A program made the translations under genes and the position numbers. 64,000 nt of DNA from JANYHF01 sp031393505 (GTDB lineage Bacteria > Pseudomonadota > Alphaproteobacteria > Rhizobiales > Hyphomicrobiaceae), in NCBI GenBank assembly GCA_031393505.1, contig JANMVX010000081.1, positions 1 through 64,000 on the forward strand, given 5' to 3'. Below are positions 49,939-58,659 of the stretch, piece after piece. The notes under the pieces were generated by a model. That model had not been told where the DNA came from. It was given only the letters and a program-made list of their open reading frames with translations, and did not search any database. How positions within the stretch are numbered: the stretch's first letter is position 1; every line of letters starts with the position of its first letter.

Positions 49939-50703
49939 TCACTGTTTTCGCAAGTCCTGCCAGCTTTTTGGCGTGTGGCAGGTGGCGCAGCGCGGGCCAA
50001 GTTTGGCGCGGTGTATGTCGTCTTGACGATGGCAACCGACGCAGGTTGTAGGTAAGCCGACAAAGCGCGGGCCGGCGTGGCAGGCATGGCACTCGGCCTG
50101 CTTGTGGGCGCCCACCAGCGGCCACAGCAGATGCGGCCAGGGCGTGGTCTTGGTCCAGCGTTCGGTGACATGGCATTTTGCGCACGTAGGGCCGAGCTGG
50201 CCCTTATGCGGATCGTCCTTGGCGTGGCAGGCGACGCACTCGATCTTGGCCGCCCGGAACGCCGCTTTTGGCGCATGGCAGCGCCCGCAGGCGACGCCGA
50301 TATGGGCGCCGGTCAAGGCAAACTCCGTGGCACCGTGGTCGAACAGTTCCGGCGTCGAGAAGATGATGCTGGCGTCGCGCCCACGATGCTCGGCGTGGCA
50401 GCTGCGGCATGGCGATCCAATCACTTCGGCGCTGCGGCCATGGAAGTGCGTGTGGGTCGCGGCGTCAGCGGCGATGTCCTTGTGGCACGCGAGGCAAAGC
50501 GGACTCTGCGCCTCGCGGGAAAACGCGCGGTGGCAGTTCGTGCACGTCGCTTCAAGCTTGGCGTGCGCGCTCGACAAGGGGCCGGGCACCACCATGCGCT
50601 CGATCAGGTTTTGCGCGCTGGCGTCCCGGGCCATGAAACATAGCCCCAGAGCCGCGAAGACCGTGAGGTATCGCCAGAACACGCAGGTTCTCAGCTCCCT
50701 CAA
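49939..50703 (-). CDS. Nine-heme periplasmic c-type cytochrome (cytochrome c3-like)
   Basis: 254 residues with a signal peptide (WRYLTVFAALGLCFMARDAS then AQ) and nine CXXCH heme-binding motifs: CTNCH, CLACH, CRSCH, CGRCH, CVACH, CAKCH, CHACH, CVGCH, CATCH. Multiheme electron carrier in the periplasm. TTG at 50703 overlaps the stop of the cytochrome-b-like gene (TTGA) and gives a standard 30-residue signal peptide; GTG 50685 is the alternative start. Tightly coupled to its membrane partner. Confidence 0.92.
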   Translation of the reverse strand: MRELRTCVFWRYLTVFAALGLCFMARDASAQNLIERMVVPGPLSSAHAKLEATCTNCHRAFSREAQSPLCLACHKDIAADAATHTHFHGRSAEVIGSPCRSCHAEHRGRDASIIFSTPELFDHGATEFALTGAHIGVACGRCHAPKAAFRAAKIECVACHAKDDPHKGQLGPTCAKCHVTERWTKTTPWPHLLWPLVGAHKQAECHACHAGPRFVGLPTTCVGCHRQDDIHRAKLGPRCATCHTPKSWQDLRKQ

Positions 50704-51677
50704 TAGAAATGCACCGCAACGATGTGCACGATGACGCTGAGCGCCATGACGACGAACAGGGGCACGTGCAGATAATGCCAGGCGCTGAACATCCGCTCAA
50801 AGAGGATAAGTCGTGCGGCGGCTGAAACGGCTGCAAAATAGGCCTCAAGATGCTCGCGGGCGGCGCGGTGCCAAGCCTTGCGCTGCTTCGGCTTGAGGCC
50901 GAAGCGGCGCGATTCGGCATCGATGAAGCGGCGCGTGTCGCGGGCGACGTGGCGGCGTACGCTGCTGGCTTGCCAGGACAGCGTGACGGATTGGCGGATG
51001 GCGCCGAATGGCCCGCGCACCTGCACGCGCGCCATTTCCTCCAGCTGCGTCAGCTCGGACCAAACGGGGGACCCCTGTGGAAGATCGCCGCCCAGCGCCA
51101 GCCGCATGTCCGCTGTATGCGACGTCATTTCCGAAAGCTCGGCGCGCCGTCCGTACAGGCCCTTTTGCAACTGGCCGTACAAATACCGCCCGACAATACC
51201 GCTGCCGGCCACGAACAGCATGGTGATGAGCGCGACGTTGCTGTTGAAGGCGCCGAGCTGGAAACCGGCGTGGAACAGGATGATGGCCGGGCCGAGCACG
51301 CCAAAAAACATGTGGGCGCTGAACCATCCGGAGGTGGAGCCGAAGTTGCGCCAGGAGCGGACGTATTTGCGCATCGGATAGCCGAGCACGGCAAGTATTG
51401 TCAGCCCACCGACGATGCCAAGCCAATAGCCGAGCCCCTTGCCGGGCGTCAGCCCCGAGGCGTCATGCGTAAACCAGCCGGCGATCAGCGCGGCGGTGAC
51501 GGCCAGCGCGATGGCGCCCGACACCCAGGCGTTCAGACGATTTGAGCGCGGCGCGGTGGATTTTGGCGCGGGAGCGGCGGAGGGCCGCGCCGGGCGCGGT
51601 TCTGCCGCCGACCGGCGGCCGTCCAGCGATGGCTCCAGTGCGCGGCTGTCCGCCAAGCTGGATGCGCGAAAACTCAT
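50700..51677 (-). CDS. Membrane cytochrome-b-like redox protein
   Basis: 325 residues from ATG 51677. A proline-rich cytosolic N-terminus is followed by about five membrane helices: 50-70, 80-97 (YWLGIVGGLTILAVLGYPM), 110-140 (WFSAHMFFGVLGPAIILFHA), 145-170 and the C-terminal HYLHVPLFVVMALSVIVHIV then AVHFY. Paired histidines in SAHMF, LFHAG, HYLH and VIVHI could coordinate b hemes, with the four-helix arrangement of cytochrome-b/ferric-reductase-like proteins. Likely passes electrons between the quinone pool and the nine-heme cytochrome. A longer frame through the ankyrin gene is rejected. Confidence 0.75.
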   Translation of the reverse strand: MSFRASSLADSRALEPSLDGRRSAAEPRPARPSAAPAPKSTAPRSNRLNAWVSGAIALAVTAALIAGWFTHDASGLTPGKGLGYWLGIVGGLTILAVLGYPMRKYVRSWRNFGSTSGWFSAHMFFGVLGPAIILFHAGFQLGAFNSNVALITMLFVAGSGIVGRYLYGQLQKGLYGRRAELSEMTSHTADMRLALGGDLPQGSPVWSELTQLEEMARVQVRGPFGAIRQSVTLSWQASSVRRHVARDTRRFIDAESRRFGLKPKQRKAWHRAAREHLEAYFAAVSAAARLILFERMFSAWHYLHVPLFVVMALSVIVHIVAVHFY

Positions 51678-51911
51678 GCTGCCCCGTCTCCGTAAGGTCC
51701 GCGTGGGGACCAGGTCCCCCGACCGCCGACATAGGTCAGCCCGATTCGGGGCCGACACTGTGCGCTTGGCGGGCACTAACGCGAGCCAAATCCGGCCATT
51801 TCTTGACGATGCCTCGCACGGCCGCCGTGTTGGGTGGTTGGGAATAAATGCGCCGCCGGATCCGTTGCGATGGCCTCGTCTAGGCCCGCGACGCAACTTG
51901 TAGGACGACCG

Positions 51912-52847
51912 ATGACACGCTTGATCCATGGCCTCGGAGTGATGATTTTCGTGCTGACGGCCAGGCCGCAGATGGCAAATGCCGCCGACCCCGATTTGAG
52001 CCTGATCCGGGCGGCCAAATCCGGCGACGTCGAAGCGGCGCAAAAAGCCTTGGCGGCCGGCGCCAATCCGAACCGCGTGAATTTCGCCGGCGATACGGCG
52101 CTGATCCACGCCGCCCGCACTGGCCATGGCAGCGTGGCCAAGCTGCTGCTGGCGGGTGACCTCAACCTGGAGGCGCGCAACCGCGATGGCGAGACAGCGC
52201 TGCTGACGGCCGCGCGCGCCTGCGCCGGCGGAGTGGTGAAACTGCTCATCGAGGCCCATGCTGATAGTGGCGTGACGGATGGCGCGGGGCGCAACGCCCT
52301 GATGCTGGCCGCCGACCGCTGCGGGGCGGCCGTGGTGCAGCAGCTGATCCCGGTGACGCGCGAGCTCAACGCCAAGGATAAAGAGGGGTGGACAGCGCTT
52401 TGGCATGCCGCCGACCGCGTCAATAACGCGAGTTTCGGCGCGCTGCTGGACGCCAACGCCGATACCGCGACGGCACCGCCCGGTCGTCGCAACCTGCTGT
52501 GGCAGGCGGTGGAACGGCAACAGTCCGGACTGGTCGATCAGCTGCTCTCCCGCCATACTCCCATCGATGCCGTCACCGATACCGGCAGCACACTGCTCAT
52601 GTTGGCGGCTCGCTGTGGGGATGTGGGGATCGTGCGGGCGATTTTGAAGGGGGGTGCCGATCCCAACCAGCGCAACGGGCTTGGCCAGACGGCGCTGATG
52701 CTGGCGGCGGCGGCCGGAAAGCGCGAAGCCGTCGCCGCGCTGCTGGAGGCCAAGGCCGATCCCGCCTTGCGCGACAAACGCAAGGAGACTGCTCTCGACA
52801 TAGCAAAGGCGACCGGGGCCGAAGCCGTGGTCGCCTTGCTGCAATAG
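51912..52847 (+). CDS. Secreted ankyrin-repeat protein
   Basis: 311 residues with a signal peptide (MTRLIHGLGVMIFVLTARPQ then MANAA). Seven to eight ankyrin repeats, for example DTALIHAARTGHGSVAKLLL, ETALLTAARACAGGVVKLLI, STLLMLAARCGDVGIVRAIL, QTALMLAAAAGKREAVAALL. Periplasmic or outer-surface protein-interaction role; partner unknown. ATG 51912, after TAGGACG, is preferred because the signal peptide begins there. Divergent from the cytochrome pair. Confidence 0.87.
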   Translation: MTRLIHGLGVMIFVLTARPQMANAADPDLSLIRAAKSGDVEAAQKALAAGANPNRVNFAGDTALIHAARTGHGSVAKLLLAGDLNLEARNRDGETALLTAARACAGGVVKLLIEAHADSGVTDGAGRNALMLAADRCGAAVVQQLIPVTRELNAKDKEGWTALWHAADRVNNASFGALLDANADTATAPPGRRNLLWQAVERQQSGLVDQLLSRHTPIDAVTDTGSTLLMLAARCGDVGIVRAILKGGADPNQRNGLGQTALMLAAAAGKREAVAALLEAKADPALRDKRKETALDIAKATGAEAVVALLQ

Positions 52848-53009
52848 ACCTGGACGGCAATAAAAATGGGGTGCGAACGCCCTGGGGCCGCGTCAGGCGA
52901 ATGGTCTGGAGGTTCGCCTGACGTGCAGTTGGGACCAGGGCGCTCACACGCCAGTTCCGCAAGGCGCCTTAGGCTGGGAGGCGGCGCCTTGCGGGAAACG
53001 GTGTCTGAC

Positions 53010-54476
53010 TTATGCGCTATAAGCGCGCTCGCCGTGATCGACCAGGTCGAGGCCTTCGCGCTCCTCATCGGGCGCGGCGCGCAGACCGATCGTGACGTCG
53101 ATCAGCTTGTAGAAGATCGCTGAGCCGATGCCGGACCACAGCAGCACTGAGGCCACGGCCTTGAACTGCACCCACAGCTGCGTCGCCATGTTGTAGTTTC
53201 CGACCAGGTCCTTGGCGGTGTAGTCGGTGAGACCGGTGCCGCCTAGATAAGGAGCGACCAGAATGCCGGTCATCATGGCGCCGAAGATGCCGCCGATGCA
53301 GTGCACGCCGAACACGTCGAGTGCGTCGTCGTAGCCAAAGTTGTTCTTCACGGTTGAGACGAAGAACAGGCAGAGCGGGCTGACCAGGAGGCCGAGCACG
53401 ATGGCGCCCATGGGGCCAGCGTAACCGGAGGCGGGCGTGACGGCGACGAGACCGGCGACCGCGCCCGACGCCATGCCGAGCATGGATGGCTTGCCCTTGA
53501 ACATCCACTCAAAGACCATCCAGGACAGCGCCGCGGCGGCGGTGGCGACCATGGTGTTGACGAAGGCCAGGGCAGTGATGCCGTTGGCTTCCAGGTTGGA
53601 GCCCGCGTTGAAGCCGAACCAGCCGACCCACAAGAGGCAGGCGCCGATCATGGTCATGGTCAGCGAGTGGGGCGAAAGGGCTTCCTTGCCGTAGCCGATG
53701 CGCTTGCCGAGCAGCATGGCGCCAACCAGGCCCGCGATGCCGGCGTTGATGTGCACGACCGTGCCGCCAGCGAAGTCGAGCGCGCCGATCGACCACAGCC
53801 AGCCTGCGCCGGCCATGATGCCGTCCAGCTTTTCCTGCGCGACCTTCTTGGCGGCGTCATCGGCGGCGGCGGCCAAAGCCTTGGCGGCGTTGACGATGTC
53901 GTCCGGCGTCGGCGTGGCCCAGACCCAATGAGCGATCGGGAAGTAGATGAAGGTGGCCCACAGGAACATGAACACGACCACCGCCGAGAACTTCATGCGC
54001 TCGGCGAAGGCGCCGATGATGAGAGCGGGCGTGATCATGGCGAAGGTCATTTGGAAGACCATGTAGACCAGCTCGGGGATGTAGACGCCCGGCGAAAAGG
54101 TCGGCCAGATCGAGGAGGGCGTGACGCCCCGCAGGAAGGCCTTGCCGAAGCTGCCGATGTATCCGGGATAGGGGCCGACGTTGTCGCCGAGAGCAATCGA
54201 GTAGCCGTAGGCAACCCACAGGATGCCGACCATCGAAACGATCATGAACACCTGGGTCAGCACCGAGAGCATGTTCTTGGAGCGGACCAATCCGCCATAG
54301 AACAGGCCGAGGCCCGGAATCGACATCATCAGCACCAGCGCGGTGGAGACGAGCATCCAGGCCGTGTCGCCCTTGTTGGGCACGGGCGCATCGGCCGCGA
54401 GCGCTGGCATGGCGCTCAGCGCCAGCAGCGTTAGGGCGACGGCCCAGGTTGACGTCTTGGTTAGACTAGACTGCAT
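53010..54476 (-). CDS. amtB: Ammonium transporter AmtB
   Basis: 488 residues: a cleavable signal peptide (MQSSLTKTSTWAVALTLLAL, cut after ALAA) then eleven membrane helices. Conserved Amt motifs: PGLGLFYGGLVRSKN, TFAMITPALIIGAFAERMKF, FAGGTVVHINAGIAGLVGAM, GWFGFNAGSN and DVFGVHCIGGIFGAMMTG; the two histidines of the conducting pore (VVHIN and GVHCIG) are present. Imports NH4+/NH3 across the inner membrane and is gated by GlnK. 46 bases after glnK on the same strand. Confidence 0.95.
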   Translation of the reverse strand: MQSSLTKTSTWAVALTLLALSAMPALAADAPVPNKGDTAWMLVSTALVLMMSIPGLGLFYGGLVRSKNMLSVLTQVFMIVSMVGILWVAYGYSIALGDNVGPYPGYIGSFGKAFLRGVTPSSIWPTFSPGVYIPELVYMVFQMTFAMITPALIIGAFAERMKFSAVVVFMFLWATFIYFPIAHWVWATPTPDDIVNAAKALAAAADDAAKKVAQEKLDGIMAGAGWLWSIGALDFAGGTVVHINAGIAGLVGAMLLGKRIGYGKEALSPHSLTMTMIGACLLWVGWFGFNAGSNLEANGITALAFVNTMVATAAAALSWMVFEWMFKGKPSMLGMASGAVAGLVAVTPASGYAGPMGAIVLGLLVSPLCLFFVSTVKNNFGYDDALDVFGVHCIGGIFGAMMTGILVAPYLGGTGLTDYTAKDLVGNYNMATQLWVQFKAVASVLLWSGIGSAIFYKLIDVTIGLRAAPDEEREGLDLVDHGERAYSA

Positions 54477-54522
54477 TTTGACAATTCCCCGTAAGGTCCG
54501 ATGAAAGTATTGGCTGCCGCGC

Positions 54523-54861
54523 CTAAATGGCGTTGTTGTCGGTCTCGCCGGTGCGGATGCGCAGCGTGTGGGCGACGTCGGTGACGAAGATCTTGCCATC
54601 GCCGATCTGGCCGGTGCGGGCGGCCTTGGCGATGGCGGCCACGGCGGCGTCGACGCGGTCGGTCTGCACCACCACTTCGATCTTCACTTTGGGCACGAAG
54701 TTGACAGTGTATTCGGCGCCGCGATAGATTTCCTTGTGGCCCTTCTGGCGGCCGTAGCCCTTCACTTCCGTCACCGTCATGCCCTCGAGCCCGAGCGCCA
54801 CCAGGGCCTCGCGCACTTCGTCGAGCTTGAACGGCTTGATGATCGCCATCACGAGTTTCAT
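54523..54861 (-). CDS. glnK: Nitrogen regulatory protein P-II (GlnK)
   Basis: 112 residues: MKLVMAIIKPFKLDEVREAL, the T-loop GYGRQKGHKEIYRGAEYTVN with Tyr51 for uridylylation, and the C-loop GDGKIFVTDVAHTLRIRTGE. A trimeric sensor of 2-oxoglutarate and energy state that plugs AmtB when unmodified. Linkage to amtB identifies GlnK rather than GlnB. A sigma-54 promoter lies 63-77 bases upstream of ATG 54861. Confidence 0.95.
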   Translation of the reverse strand: MKLVMAIIKPFKLDEVREALVALGLEGMTVTEVKGYGRQKGHKEIYRGAEYTVNFVPKVKIEVVVQTDRVDAAVAAIAKAARTGQIGDGKIFVTDVAHTLRIRTGETDNNAI

Positions 54862-54923
54862 GCTGTCACCTCGCTGCATTGCAACAAAATTGCTGCGGCG
54901 CGTGCCGCACGGTAAATTGTTAA

Positions 54924-54938
54924 GCAAGCATCGTGCCA
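54924..54938 (-). promoter_or_regulatory. Sigma-54 promoter of glnK-amtB
   Basis: On the minus strand TGGCAC-GATGC-TTGC, a perfect match to the -24/-12 consensus. Its distance to ATG 54861 leaves a leader of about 50 bases. NtrC sites were not identified upstream. Confidence 0.8.
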
Positions 54939-55156
54939 ACTCGGGACGATGTGGAACAAACGACGCCACGATTGTTCAAAAGCGAGGCACAGAAAGCAGG
55001 TGTGTCAATTTAAGGGGCCAGTTGCCTGTTTTTTGCGCAACTCTCCTTGTGCCTGGACGGCACTGGCTTGCGCAGACCACGAACCCATTTGCATCAGCGC
55101 GCGCGTTTTGCCATCACAGCGGGCAAAGGCTCACGCGTCGCTCGGGCGCAACGGGG

Positions 55157-56113
55157 ATGGAACGAATGATCCTGGTATGCGGCGAAGCGCTGATCGATAT
55201 GTTCGTGGTGGCCAAGGCGGACGGCAATCTCAGCGCCGAACCGGTCGCGGGTGGATCGCCCTACAATGTCGCCATTGGCCTGGCGCGCCTCGGCAGCCGG
55301 TCGGCCTACTTTGGCGGGCTGTCCAATGACGCGTTTGGGATGCTCCTGGCCGGTCGATTGCAGCGCGAAGGCGTCGATTTGCGGTTCGCGCCGCGTTCGG
55401 ATCGCCCGACCACGCTGGTGATCGTGTCCACCGACGCCGCTGGCGTGCCGACCTACCGTTTTATCGGCGACGGCGCCGCCGACCGCATGCTGACGCCGGC
55501 CGACCTGCCGGGCGCCCTTTCCGATGATATCAAGGCCATCACGTTCGGTTCGCTCTCCATGGGGGTCGAACCGACGGGATCGACTTATCTGGCACTGGCC
55601 GAACGCGAAAAGGGCAAGCGCGTCATCAGCGTCGATCCCAACTTGCGCGCCAGCGTGGTTGGCGACATCGACGCCTGGACTGCGCGGCTGGAGCGTTTCA
55701 TCGCAACCGCCAACATCGTGAAATCCAGCATCGAGGATATCGAGGGAACGTACGGCCACTCAGCTGCGGCCGACGCAGTCGCCGCAGGCTGGCTGAAATC
55801 CGGACCGTCACTGGTGATTGTTACGCGCGGCGGCGATGGTGCGACCGCCTACTGGCGTGGTGGCTCGGCGAGCATCGCCGGGCGCAAAGTGACGGTGATG
55901 GACACTGTCGGCGCAGGCGACACATTCCATGCCGCACTGTTGAACTTCTTTGACCGCAAGGGACAGCTCACTCCGGCCGGCCTCAACTCGCTGAACGAGG
56001 CGACAGTGAAGGATGTGATCGCCTTCGCGGCGTCTGCGGCGGCTGTCACCTGCACCCGGCGCGGCGCCGACATGCCCTCACTGGCAGATGCCGAGACAAT
56101 GTTGAGAAGCTGA
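55157..56113 (+). CDS. PfkB-family carbohydrate kinase (fructokinase-like)
   Basis: 318 residues (ATG 55157; ATG 55166 is an alternative). PfkB signatures: GEALIDMFVVAKADG, AGGSPYNVAIGLARLG at about residues 28-43, FGGLSNDAFG, and the C-terminal ATP/anion-hole motif DTVGAGDTFHAALLNFF with the catalytic Asp. Phosphorylates a sugar such as fructose; the exact substrate is inferred from overall resemblance only. A longer frame upstream overlaps glnK and is rejected. Confidence 0.88.
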   Translation: MERMILVCGEALIDMFVVAKADGNLSAEPVAGGSPYNVAIGLARLGSRSAYFGGLSNDAFGMLLAGRLQREGVDLRFAPRSDRPTTLVIVSTDAAGVPTYRFIGDGAADRMLTPADLPGALSDDIKAITFGSLSMGVEPTGSTYLALAEREKGKRVISVDPNLRASVVGDIDAWTARLERFIATANIVKSSIEDIEGTYGHSAAADAVAAGWLKSGPSLVIVTRGGDGATAYWRGGSASIAGRKVTVMDTVGAGDTFHAALLNFFDRKGQLTPAGLNSLNEATVKDVIAFAASAAAVTCTRRGADMPSLADAETMLRS

Positions 56114-56158
56114 CGCCAGGCTTTGCCCGCGACAGTTATCGGGCGAAAAACATGAAAA

Positions 56159-56190
56159 CGCCGCTGGGCTCGGGGGAAAGCCCAGCGGCG
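56159..56190 (-). terminator. Terminator between pfkB and the curlin-like gene
   Basis: CGCCGCTGGGCT (56159-56170) and AGCCCAGCGGCG (56179-56190) are perfect 12-bp inverted repeats with an 8-base loop. The T-rich side (CGTTTTCATGTTTTT) is on the minus strand, so it mainly ends the curlin-like transcript, and probably also pfkB from the other side. Confidence 0.75.
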
Positions 56191-56332
56191 ATATGCAGGG
56201 TGAGAGCCAAGGGCGGTCATCAGCCAGATCTGGCGGTTTACGCAGTCACCAGATCAACGCGCCTGTGGCATCGGGTCGAGGGCATTGGGGGATCGGCCTG
56301 AAGCAGCAGCCTGCCGGTCCCGCGCGAAACCC

Positions 56333-56743
56333 TTACCAGCCGCCCTGCAATATCAAATCGAGGCCACCGTTGCCGTTCTGGTTGCAGCTGCCGTTGGTGT
56401 TCTTGCCAAACTGCAGCAGGGCGCAGCCGTTGCCGTTGCCGTTCTGCGTGATGGTTCCGGTGTGGCCCGAGCCGTCTTGCACCAGCAGTGCGCCGTTGCC
56501 TTGACCGTTCTGGGCGACGCCAGCCGCGTTGTTGTTGCCATTCTGGCTGACGCGGGCGCGGTTCTGCAGGCCCTGGAATATCGAGTAGATCGCCAATCCA
56601 GTGCGCAGCGCACGCGCATCTTTGCCGCGCGGCTTGACGTGGAAGGTGACCTGGCCGGCCTCGGCCGGGGTCGCCATGGGAAGGCTGGTCAGACCGATCG
56701 TGGCGGCGAGAAGGGCTACGGAGAGTGCGGTTGCGAATTTCAT
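56333..56743 (-). CDS. Curlin-like repeat protein
   Basis: 136 residues with a signal peptide (MKFATALSVALLAATIGLTS then LPMATPAEA). The mature part has curlin-type repeats with Asn-Gly and Gln-Asn-Gly: NRARVSQNGNNNAAGVAQNG, QGNGALLVQDGSGHTGTITQ, NGNGNGCALLQFGKNTNGSC, NQNGNGG. This matches amyloid curli subunits, but csgB/csgE/csgF/csgG partners are not in the window. Two cysteines in the repeats are unusual for CsgA. AGGAG precedes ATG 56743. Confidence 0.8.
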   Translation of the reverse strand: MKFATALSVALLAATIGLTSLPMATPAEAGQVTFHVKPRGKDARALRTGLAIYSIFQGLQNRARVSQNGNNNAAGVAQNGQGNGALLVQDGSGHTGTITQNGNGNGCALLQFGKNTNGSCNQNGNGGLDLILQGGW

Positions 56744-57098
56744 GACGGGCTCCTGTGACTTGAATTTTGGGCTGCTTGAAAGGTGGTTGTCGAAGCGATC
56801 AAAGCCATCCGAAGGGCCGGCCGCGGCCCGGTGGCAGAAGAGAAATGGCGACGGTCGTGCGCATGAAACGTCGTCCGATCCTGTCCGATTTGCTGAGGCG
56901 GTCCCTGGGACAGCGCCCTTTGCAACTCACTTGAGGAGGACCTTACAGCCGGCCGACTGAACGCAGTCTGAGGCTGATGTTTAGAAAGCGTTCATCGCCC
57001 CACAACGATCGGCGACCCCACGGAAAACAGGTTTGCTAGGTCTCGCGCGCGCACTACAGTGCGCTCGAAATCACCCCGACCCCAAAACGAGGACCACC
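56744..57098. other. Intergenic region between curlin-like gene and mmsA
   Basis: About 355 bases with no gene. It holds the two divergent promoters and a 16-bp palindrome (57049-57064). Nothing else stands out. Confidence 0.5.
57049..57064. promoter_or_regulatory. 16-bp palindrome before mmsA
   Basis: GCGCACT-AC-AGTGCGC, perfect halves around AC, 35 bases upstream of ATG 57099. Right size and place for a repressor operator; no regulator is encoded beside it. Confidence 0.35.
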
Positions 57099-58601
57099 AT
57101 GGCAGTCGAAGAGCTCTTCCATTTCATTGGCGGCAAGCGCGTCGCAGGCAAATCCAAGCGCTTCGCCGACGTCTATTGGCCGATGACGGGAGAAGTCGCC
57201 GCTCGTGTGCCGCTGGCGACCAAGGACGAAGTGCGCGCCGCCGTCGAGAACGCCAAATCAGCGCAGCTGAAGTGGGGCGCCGAGAACCCGCAGCGCCGCG
57301 GCCGCGTGCTGGCGAAATTTGTGACGCTGATCAACCGCGACATGGAAAAGCTCGCCGACAAGCTGGCGCGTGAACATGGCAAGACCATCCCCGACGCCAA
57401 GGGCGACATCCAGCGCGGCCTGGAAGTCGCGGAGTTTGCAACCGGCATTCCGCACCTGATGAAGGGTGAGTTCACCGACGGCGCCGGCCCCGGCATCGAC
57501 ATGTATTCGCTGCGCCAGCCGCTCGGTGTCGTGGCAGGGATCACGCCGTTCAACTTCCCGGCCATGATCCCGCTCTGGAAGTGCTGCCCTGCCATCGCTT
57601 GCGGCAACGCTTTCATCCTGAAACCCTCCGAGCGCGATCCGTCCGTACCGCTCATGCTGGCCGAACTGTTCCTGGAAGCCGGCCTGCCGCCGGGCATCTT
57701 GAATGTCGTGAACGGCGATAAAGAGTCCGTGGACGCCCTGTTGGACGATCCCGATATCCAGGCCATCGGCTTCGTCGGCTCAACTCCGATTGCGTCCTAC
57801 GTCTATTCGCGCGCCACGGCCACCGGAAAACGCGCGCAATGCTTCGGCGGCGCCAAGAACCACATGGTCATCATGCCGGACGCCGATCTGGATCAGGCCG
57901 TGGACGCCCTGATTGGCGCGGGGTACGGTTCAGCCGGAGAGCGCTGCATGGCGATTTCGGTGGCGGTGCCGGTCGGGCAGAAGACGGCCGACGCGCTTGT
58001 CAAGAAGCTGATCCCACGCGTGGAGAGCTTGAAGGTTGGTCCGTCTACGGATCTCGGCGCCGACTACGGCCCGCTGATCACCATGGACGCCGTCAACCGC
58101 GTAAAAGGCTACATCGAGAGCGGCCTCAAGGAAGGCGCCAAGCTGAAGGTCGATGGCCGAGGCTTCAAGATGCAGGGCTATGAGAAGGGCTTTTATCTCG
58201 GCGGCAGCCTGTTTGACGATGTGACGGCCGATATGAAGATCTACAAGGAGGAAATTTTCGGACCTGTGCTGACCGTCGTCCGCGCCAAGGATTATGCCGA
58301 AGGGTTGAAACTCGTTAACGATCACGAATACGGCAACGGCGTCGCCATCTACACCCGCGACGGCGATACCGCGCGCGACTTCGCCGCCAAGTGCAAGATC
58401 GGCATGGTCGGCATCAATGTGCCGATCCCGGTGCCACTGGCGTACCACACGTTCGGCGGCTGGAAGCGGTCAGGGTTCGGCGATCTCAACCAGCACGGCC
58501 CGGATTCGATCCGGTTCTATACGCGGACCAAGACGGTGACGAGCCGCTGGCCGAGCGGGATCAAGGAAGGGTCGGAGTTCAGCATACCGACGATGGGGTG
58601 A
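57099..58601 (+). CDS. mmsA: CoA-acylating methylmalonate-semialdehyde dehydrogenase
   Basis: 500 residues. MAVEELFHFIGGKRVAGKSK, then the ALDH6 family features: VAGITPFNFPAMIPLWKCCP, KPSERDPSVPLMLAELFLEA, FVGSTPIASYVYSRATATGK, and the catalytic Cys283 in AGERCMAISVA (NAD-dependent, CoA-acylating; the usual ALDH general-base Glu is absent, as in this family). Converts methylmalonate/malonate semialdehyde to propionyl/acetyl-CoA in valine, inositol and beta-alanine catabolism. GAGGACCACC precedes the ATG; an in-frame extension to 57033 is not supported. Confidence 0.94.
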   Translation: MAVEELFHFIGGKRVAGKSKRFADVYWPMTGEVAARVPLATKDEVRAAVENAKSAQLKWGAENPQRRGRVLAKFVTLINRDMEKLADKLAREHGKTIPDAKGDIQRGLEVAEFATGIPHLMKGEFTDGAGPGIDMYSLRQPLGVVAGITPFNFPAMIPLWKCCPAIACGNAFILKPSERDPSVPLMLAELFLEAGLPPGILNVVNGDKESVDALLDDPDIQAIGFVGSTPIASYVYSRATATGKRAQCFGGAKNHMVIMPDADLDQAVDALIGAGYGSAGERCMAISVAVPVGQKTADALVKKLIPRVESLKVGPSTDLGADYGPLITMDAVNRVKGYIESGLKEGAKLKVDGRGFKMQGYEKGFYLGGSLFDDVTADMKIYKEEIFGPVLTVVRAKDYAEGLKLVNDHEYGNGVAIYTRDGDTARDFAAKCKIGMVGINVPIPVPLAYHTFGGWKRSGFGDLNQHGPDSIRFYTRTKTVTSRWPSGIKEGSEFSIPTMG

Positions 58602-58621
58602 GTTAAGAAGGGATCGTGATC

Positions 58622-58645
58622 GCCGGCATCGTTTGAGATGCCGGC
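58622..58645. terminator. Hairpin between mmsA and the giant repeat protein
   Basis: GCCGGCATC (58622-58630) and GATGCCGGC (58637-58645) form a perfect 9-bp stem with a 6-base loop between convergent genes. No T-run on either side. Confidence 0.5.
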
Positions 58646-58659
58646 AACTGACTATCCGC

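Noticed and set aside
51776..52492. 238-codon minus-strand frame opposite the ankyrin gene
   Set aside because: Composition follows the antisense of ankyrin codons; no start signal and no family resemblance.
50700..52844. A 714-codon minus-strand frame spanning the cytochrome-b-like gene and the region antisense to the ankyrin gene
   Set aside because: Only the part from 51677 downward has protein-like character; the rest is antisense to a clear ankyrin gene and lacks family features.
54779..55156. Upstream extension of the PfkB frame by 126 codons
   Set aside because: It overlaps glnK on the other strand and has no kinase homology; the PfkB domain begins at the ATG pair 55157/55166.
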